NCBI GenBank assembly: GCA_963971405.1
Contig: OZ020484.1
Coordinates: 52,687,151 to 52,751,150 of the forward strand
Length of the DNA stretch: 64,000 nucleotides
Direction: 5' to 3'
Origin: Psococerastis gibbosa
Taxonomy: Eukaryota; Arthropoda; Insecta; Psocodea; Psocidae
Below the pieces are notes generated by a model, which saw nothing but the letters and a program-made list of their open reading frames with translations, searched no databases and had not been told where the DNA came from. Positions within the stretch are counted from its first letter, which is position 1. Every line of letters starts with the position of its first letter. This document shows, piece after piece, positions 58,426-64,000 of this stretch. Both the position numbers and the translations under genes were made by a program.

Positions 58426-60491
58426 ATTGATTGATCCAAAAAATTCATGTGATGCAGTTGTTTGTTTGAAGCGTTCTTTTTTGAAAACTGAAAAGTTTGA
58501 AACTAATGAAACAATCATGGCTATCAATGGTCGAAAGATAACGTGCTGCCACTTCAATATATATTGGCAATATACATTGGCAATGAAATCAAAATTAACT
58601 TAATGCAATGTTTACTAAAGACTATCATATTTCCCCTACCTGGAACTCTAGCCTATGCTTACTAATGGGTCCCGAGACAGATTTTACGTCTTAGCTTTTA
58701 AAGATAAGCATACGTGTCTGTTTAAATTCAAGCCATTCCAGCGGGGAATTTCAGCGCCTATAATTGTATTATCCAGTCGCCCGCGAATCGATGGCTGCTG
58801 TGCCAGAATACAGAAAAGTGCCGTGAAATGAATACCAAAACACAAAAATCCCGCAATCATCGCCCGCCCAATCACCAACTTCCGTTTTACTTTGACCTCC
58901 ACGAAGGCCTACTTCTTTTCTTAGGACAAAACTTTTTCCTCTCTCTGAAACTTGTCTTCATGAAAAACAGGTACTTTGATAGGCTGCTAAAGACAAAGTT
59001 AAGATTTGAATATATAAAACTCACAAACTCAGTTGCTAGTTACGTGTTCGGCATATCCCAATGCTCATCATCGTACCTGCATAATATCTAGCATTTTAGA
59101 CAACCACATATTTTTGTAAAAAGACCATAGGCAGTTTATTGTCGCCCGGAAAATCTGGTAAATTTCTCGAAATTCTGAATGCTGTCCGTATACAACAGAT
59201 AAAATAATTATTGAACGGAATTGATTGGACTAGAACCTATATACTGTGCCTAATATAATGTATGGTACAGTGGTTAAGACGTCGCCCCGGTTAGTAGCCC
59301 AGGGTAGATTATTTCTTTTATGACATTAAATTATAATAGAATGAAACCCATTGGAAATGGAAGATAATATGACAGACATTAAAGGAAAAATAAATTACGG
59401 GCGATCTGAGTTCGGGAAGCAGGTAGGGGTGGTTTTAAAGGGTTTAATACAGTACATCTTCATTTCCGACAAAACTACAAGTCATATGGAAAAACGACAA
59501 AAAGCAAAAAGGTAGATAGAAGAAGATGTACAACTTTAGTGGTAACACTTTTTTCAAATTTTTTGAGAAAAATGCCAAAAACCAAGGTTTTGGTTTTTTA
59601 TTTTTAGCTTTCACCAAAAAAAACATTTTTACGTAAAATTTGGTAAAAACTTACTTTTTTATGTTCTAAATACACTGTAATATTTTTGATTTAAAATATT
59701 AATTTTTTCCAACTAATTTTGACTATTTATTTGAATAGTTATTTATGGAAAAAGCACCCTAATTTTCAATCGAAAAATCTTACGTCAAAATGTCGATTTT
59801 TTATAGAAATTAGGTAAGCTTTTTGTTCGCTGAAATCTCTACTTTCCGATGGAATACATTGAAACGTTTGGCTTCAAGAAATCAAAAATAAATGTGCGTT
59901 ACTTTCACTGCTATTTAAACTTCCGACGTTAATACTGTATATGCCAATATGTAAAGCAAATTTTACGCCATAGGCCCTACATAATTTTAAGTTGATGCCA
60001 TATAACAAATTCGGAAAGCTCGCTGACTGAGTTTGCGTCTTCGCTACATTAGACTCAGTGATAATTCAGAAAATTTACATACTGTATGCACAGGTAACTG
60101 AATAAGCGTAGGAAAAACTCATCAAGTGAGCTCTCCTAAAAGTGCTACAACCAAAATAAACTTCCTAACAAGGAATAAAGTCACCAAATTCTCAGAGAAG
60201 TGTTTTAGTAGGAATGCAGACCGTCGAGAGTATAAAAGAGTGTTGATTACACACCTAATGAAATAAATAGGCTCGAGAGAGTAATAAGGAAGCAGGGCTT
60301 TGTCGTAAAGAGACATTAAGGGTGGCACGTCGGCGGTGGCGCAATCTATCGGCCGCTGCTCACGTCAGCAAGCTCCCTTCTGTCGTGCTGCCGCCACCTC
60401 GCGACCTCCACTTAAATTGAAATGTTTCCCATTTTCTCGCAAAAGAGGTGCTTTGTAAATCACATGTTTTGGTTCAGGGGTACCGTGTTAA

Positions 60492-61183
60492 GGTGCCCAT
60501 TCCACATACGTACAACGTCAATGATAATTATGAAATTGAAGGGCATTTCAATTTTACTCTATGCCATTGTTAAAATTGATCAATGATCAATTGATAATAG
60601 AGTAAAATCACAAACAATGAAACAAACAATCTAAAATTAAAAAATGGCGTCATGTGATATGACAAGTACAACTATTTTAATTGATTTCTCTAAAAAGAAA
60701 GCATTTCTGTATAAAAATTATAATAAGGATTAAATAATAAGGCGACGAAGAAAGCAAATACAATTTCAAGAAACAAATTTCAAAAATTTGGCGCATACGC
60801 TTCAATTGAAAATTGTCAATTTTTGAAAAACATATGGAATGGCCCCCATCAATGAGAAATTGAAATGTCCTTCATTTTCATAATTTTCATTAGTAGTCAG
60901 AATGGCGTAGAGGTAACGACTCGGACTATCATCCAGAAGGTGACTAGTTCGAGTCCCACCCGAATGCCAAAATTTTCTAGTGGTACAATTATTTATCTTC
61001 TGACTACCATGCTTCGGAGGGCATGTAAAGCCGGCGGTCCCGGCAGTCTTCCCTGACTGTCGATAGGTTAAACAGGAGGCTGTTGATGCAACCTGAAAAC
61101 TCCTGTACCACGGGTAGTACCACCCCGACACGAATTTACTTTTATAATTTTCATTGACGTTGTACGTATGTGGAATGGGCGCC
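60492..61183. mobile_element. Palindromic Harbinger-like MITE, copy F, with internal sequence and nested SINE
   Basis: The ends are GGTGCCCATTCCACATACG and its complement, with TAA on both sides (60489-60491 and 61184-61186). Arms of about 60 bp (to GAAATTGAAGG) match copy A. They enclose about 300 bp, of which about 170 match the interior of copy E at 19.2 kb. The right arm is split by a SINE at 60892-61143. Confidence 0.88.
60892..61143 (+). repeat. tRNA-derived SINE family A2 (different head), 252 bp, with 12-bp duplication
   Basis: A-box TGGCGTAGAGGTAACGACTC, B-box CTAGTTCGAGTCCCACC, then CATGCTTCGGAGGGCATG and AAAGCCGGCGGTCCCGG. The central block is shared with family A, but the head and the 3' part (ACAGGAGGCTGTTGATGC) are different. 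ATAATTTTCATT flanks both sides (60880-60891 and 61144-61155). Confidence 0.88.
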
Positions 61184-61972
61184 TAATGAGACTTGTAGTA
61201 GGTTTATGCGTAAAAGATTGCCGGTGAAATATAATGAAATGAAAATCGTCGTTATATTAGACGAGCTTTAACCCTGATTGCCTACTCCACCACCAGCTAA
61301 CCTAGTTTTTAATACCTATCAGCTTACATTATTACATTTCTTGCAGAAAATCAACTAAAAGAAGAGGGGAAAAATAGTGATAGGCCTACAATATTATCAG
61401 GCACTCACTCATTGACTCTCACGCAACACTCCCCAGAAATTAATTTGTTGTTGAAAAAGTTTGTTGAAACTCTATGATGTGTTTGTTAAAATTGTGGTAA
61501 TCGGATAACTATGTGGATAAGGATGATAAGTGAAATGGGTTTTTAGTATGTATTGTATTAAAAGCCTATAGCAGTGTGTGCTGTTTTCTTCGCTCTTGCG
61601 CCTTTAGCCAGCCTAATAACTCGTTGTGGCATGAGGTAACATGGCGATCTTTTTCTAAAGAGAATATGTAACGAATACGCTACATGTGTTCATTCCTAAC
61701 TGTAGTTTGTAATTAAGAGCTTCAAGCAGTTAAGCTACCAAATGCCACATCAGCAAAATAAAAAAAATTGGGTGCAGTGTAGTCTGTATTATTAGAGTCT
61801 CTATCACTTTCACCATTAAGTAATGTGCGACCAGGAATTGCGAAGAGTACTATAGGCTATATAGAACCCTGTGTTTCTTCGATTTCGTGAGTATACAAAA
61901 GCCACTGGTTGGTTTCTCATTAGATTCTGTTTATAATAAATGAAAATCACAGGAGGTATGCCTACTATCAAA

Positions 61973-62216
61973 TCAGACATTATTAAAGCGTTCCAAAAAC
62001 TGTGAACTTAGTTTGCGTACTCTTTTTTGGGCCTTCCATCTTTCAAAGGCGAATAATGTGAGAGCAAGCAGTAGGCCTCCAAGCAAAATGACATATATTT
62101 GAATAACTTGCTCTACTTTCATTCCAATCGTTTGGGCTAATGGAGGGCGATGGTACAACGGCCACGCTGCTCTCCGAAGGCGACCCAGCAAACCTTGATA
62201 TCCCATCATATCCAGG
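61973..62216 (-). CDS. Ionotropic receptor, last exon (final helix and C-terminus)
   Basis: 81 codons after a completed His codon: LDMMGYQGLLGRLRRAAWPL, YHRPPLAQTIGMKVEQV, then the hydrophobic helix IQIYVILLGGLLLALTLFAF and a short basic cytoplasmic tail (ERWKAQKRVRKL) ending FNNV and TGA at 61973-61975. This is the end of S2 plus the last transmembrane segment (M4) of the iGluR/IR fold. The acceptor is TTGTTTTCAG (minus strand) before 62216; phase 2 matches the previous exon. No clear polyadenylation signal was assigned. Confidence 0.9.
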
Positions 62217-62772
62217 CTGAAAACAAAATATGAAAAATGTATTGCAGCCGTATGTAACAATTTTATTTGTTATAGTTTCCATTAAGAATTGTTCATATTG
62301 ATATTAATCCGGGCTGACAAGCAAGACATAGCCGTCTGGAAACGCCGCAGCTCTGCCGCCGACCCTCCATGAGGAAATGGCGAGGTAAGTAAAAGTAAGT
62401 ATTGATATTAATCATTGTAGACTACTTGTTGCAATTTAAGTCATGTTTTTTTTTTAAATATAAACGGTGTCTACCCTCGAGAAATCTTATTCAGTTGGTT
62501 AACTTACTTTATGTAGTACCTACTACCTACTAAATTTTCTCAGTTTCGGATTAATGCCTTTGAATTAGTATAGGGACCAATCACAAATTTATCATCGAGA
62601 ATGAAAGCTGTAATGGCCTATGTTTAACTATGTGACGTAGCAACTCAGAAATATCATGACTATCATTCAAATTATAGTACAACAGAGGCTTTGTAATCAA
62701 TGTAATCAATAGTCAGACTGTCCATAAGTCTATTATTATTAAAATATGCCCGTGAATCGTACAGGTGCTTAC
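62217..62772 (-). other. Intron of the IR gene with a LINE insertion
   Basis: 556 bp of AT-rich sequence. It contains the 90-bp LINE insertion at 62310-62399; I see nothing else in it. Confidence 0.85.
62310..62399 (+). mobile_element. 90-bp LINE 3' end with perfect 14-bp target duplication
   Basis: GTCTGGAAACGCCGCAGCTC, GCCGACCCTCCATGAGG and AAATGGCG match the 3' end of the RTE-like LINE at 31862-32985, followed by a GTAAGTAAAAGTAAG tail. TATTGATATTAATC flanks it exactly (62296-62309 and 62400-62413). It lies antisense within the IR intron. Confidence 0.92.
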
Positions 62773-63044
62773 TGATGGTTCAAAGCGTCTTTATACTGGT
62801 TGTTCTTGTAAATAGCTATCGAATAATATACTGTGTTGAGTGGTTGTTTTAAAGATACAATATCGCAGCCATTTTGATTATTGAATTCTTCCATTATTGT
62901 CTCAGCAGTTGATTGGGGCCCGAAGAACACCAGCTTGCTCTGCCCACAAACCTTTTCTAGACCAATTTTAGTACTCTTTGGCAGGTCATTTGGCTTCAGC
63001 ATCAGTCTATTGTACACATTCATTAATGTAGGGTGTGTTCCATT
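62773..63044 (-). CDS. Ionotropic receptor, second-last exon (S2 ligand-binding lobe)
   Basis: About 90 codons: NGTHPTLMNVYNRLM, LKPNDLPKSTKIGLEKVC, KLVFFGPQSTAETIMEEF, GCDIVSLKQPLNTVYYSIAI and KNNQYKDALNH. It is the second part of the S2 lobe of an IR. Where iGluRs have the acidic ligand-binding residue before Ser-Thr (E-S-T), this protein appears to have Gln (PQST), in keeping with the divergent ligand sites of IRs; this alignment is by eye. The acceptor is TTTTTAG before 63044 (phase 0) and the donor ACCATCA|GTAAGC after 62773 (phase 2). Confidence 0.9.
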
Positions 63045-63377
63045 CTAAAAATGAAAAAAAGTGGCTTTACGTAGATTTAACCTGGCGGTAGAAGGCACAA
63101 AAACACCCAGACGAAATTTTTATTTGATAGGCAAAATGGCCACAAAATCTATTAATTATTCAGTAGGAATTATACTTGGCAAACTACAATACCTACTGAA
63201 TTAGTGATGTTCCCACTGCTTCAATATACTACATTCAAAAAGAAACTATCAATTTCCTTAAACTGAACTGTGGAATTTACAAATCTTACTGACTAGTATT
63301 CAACATACAATACAATACAACTACAATACAACTGCAATACAATAAGTGTATAGTTAGTATATTCTTTCTAGGCGTAC

Positions 63378-63595
63378 CGCAAAATACATGTAAGTGGATG
63401 TATCCTTGACTACACTGACTTTATACGAGCCATCTCTCAGCAAATCGGCCAAATTCTTGAAAGGCTGCTTGGGAGTTTGTACAGCGATGAACGAGATAAG
63501 AGCTCCAGAATATGCGGCAAACATTACTACGCCTACCAAGTAAGCAGTGATGAAAATGATACGCCCAGACAATGACCAAGGTACGTCCGGAGACC
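63378..63595 (-). CDS. Ionotropic receptor, exon with pore helix M3 and start of S2
   Basis: 72 codons after a split Gly codon: SPDVPWSLSGRIIFITAYLV, GVVMFAAYSGALISFIAVQ, PKQPFKNLADLLRDGSY and KVSVVKDTSTYMYFA. The PxSLSGR motif and AAYSGALISF helix are typical of the M3 segment of IRs; STYMYF corresponds to the S-T-x-x-F stretch of the iGluR S2 lobe. IRs are ligand-gated cation channels used in smell, taste, temperature or humidity sensing. The acceptor is ATCTGTTGTAG before 63595 (phase 1) and the donor TTTGCG|GTACGC after 63378 (phase 0). Earlier exons (amino-terminal and S1 parts, M1, pore) are outside the window, so I cannot assign the IR subfamily. Confidence 0.9.
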
Positions 63596-64000
63596 CTACA
63601 ACAGATATATTTACCAGGTTCCTAACACTGTCAGAGCGGAACTTTTTATCTTAATTTCAGGGGCGTCATTCGTAGTACCCGGGAGGGTCGATTGCCCCCC
63701 CCCCCCTCTCCTGAGATTGGAAAAAATGCGACATAGACCCAACCCAATTGTCACAACCATGTTTAAAAATGTGCCGAATAGTTATCTTGCCCTCCCCCCT
63801 GCAAAATCGACTTCGATGGCCAGGTGGTAACGTGCTTGCACTTGTGCGAGTCTTTACACGCCATGCAATCGGAGACGTGGCGTACTCATCACGGGTACTA
63901 ACCTACAGAGGCGACTGAAAAGGTCAATCGGATACATTCATTAAGTTGTTTTTATGCGATTTATCTTTTTATAAAAAATGAAAAAAAAAATTAAATATTG
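63596..64000. other. Intron start of the IR gene with repeat pieces
   Basis: No exon is seen. 63658-63800 resembles the end of a hAT-like element (AGGGGCGTCATTCGTAGTAC, a 12-base C-run). 63814-63955 is SINE C copy 2. Confidence 0.7.
63814..63955 (+). repeat. tRNA-derived SINE family C, copy 2
   Basis: GATGGCCAGGTGGTAACGTG (A-box-like), CACTTGTGCGAGTCTTTACA, CACGGGTACTAACC (decayed B-box), AGGCGACTGAAAAGGTCAAT and a tail ACATTCATTAAGTTG. It matches 1418-1545. Confidence 0.6.

Larger units (their letters stand above)
46589..61972. other. Region between neurexin and the IR gene (15.4 kb)
   Basis: No convincing protein gene. It holds SINE copies, two hAT elements with target duplications, a truncated LINE, repeat H and a large hairpin MITE with a nested SINE. 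Stretches 46600-48190, 49210-50890, 51140-52250, 53100-54050, 56000-57200, 58440-60480 and 61200-61970 show only AT-rich noncoding sequence. Candidate noncoding exons or conserved elements are near 54740-54960, 58700-58930 and 60320-60420. Confidence 0.75.

Noticed and set aside
59245-59310. Possible SINE B head (GTACAGTGGTTAAGACG)
   Set aside because: Only about 20 bases match well and the B-box part is missing, so I did not list it as a feature.
60489-61186. piggyBac-type element (TTAA target)
   Set aside because: Only TAA is duplicated on both sides and other copies have TTA or TAA, which fits PIF/Harbinger better than TTAA-specific transposons.

Overview
This is nuclear DNA from an animal, most probably an arthropod. 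It is AT-rich, spliced and gene-poor. It carries a neurexin gene with arthropod-like protein sequence and the C-terminal exons of an ionotropic receptor (IR), a protostome chemoreceptor family. The introns are 2-15 kb long and packed with transposons. I cannot name the species; a crustacean or a large-genome insect would both fit. There are no bacterial genes, operons or CRISPR arrays.

Layout. Both cellular genes lie on the minus strand. Neurexin (Nrx-1 orthologue) enters at 46461 with a start codon in a good context and a signal peptide, and runs leftwards through five coding exons: 45877-46461 (signal peptide and first LNS domain), 30464-30599 (EGF), 16755-16904, 14716-14876 and 1096-1254 (most of the second LNS domain). 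All four junctions have GT/AG sites and matching phases, so the exons join into one frame. The gene continues beyond base 1. From 63595 leftwards lie the last three coding exons of an IR: the M3/S2 exon, the rest of S2, and a final exon with the last membrane helix and the stop codon at 61973. Its 5' part is beyond base 64000. The 15 kb between the two genes holds no other convincing protein gene.

The rest is mobile DNA and its remains. (1) One apparently complete two-ORF non-LTR retrotransposon (39977-44124) sits in neurexin intron 1, in the same orientation as the gene, with both frames open. (2) There are several 5'-truncated LINE pieces, four of them with target-site duplications (TSDs) of 7-14 bp. 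(3) At least three tRNA-derived SINE families are present, two of which share a central block. (4) hAT-like elements occur, three with perfect 8-bp TSDs, some with internal GC-rich tandem units. (5) A family of hairpin-forming, PIF/Harbinger-like MITEs (terminus GGYG...TTCCAC, mostly TAA/TTA target duplications) has arms that differ between copies but match within each copy. (6) An unidentified 0.5-0.9 kb interspersed repeat carries CTGT microsatellites and poly-C tracts, in six main copies. More than twenty poly-C or poly-G runs of 9-16 bases are scattered through the window.

I found no evidence of a new enzymatic or defence system. The most unusual signal is the hairpin MITE group, where terminal arms and internal modules seem to have been exchanged symmetrically, including one element inserted at the exact centre of another.
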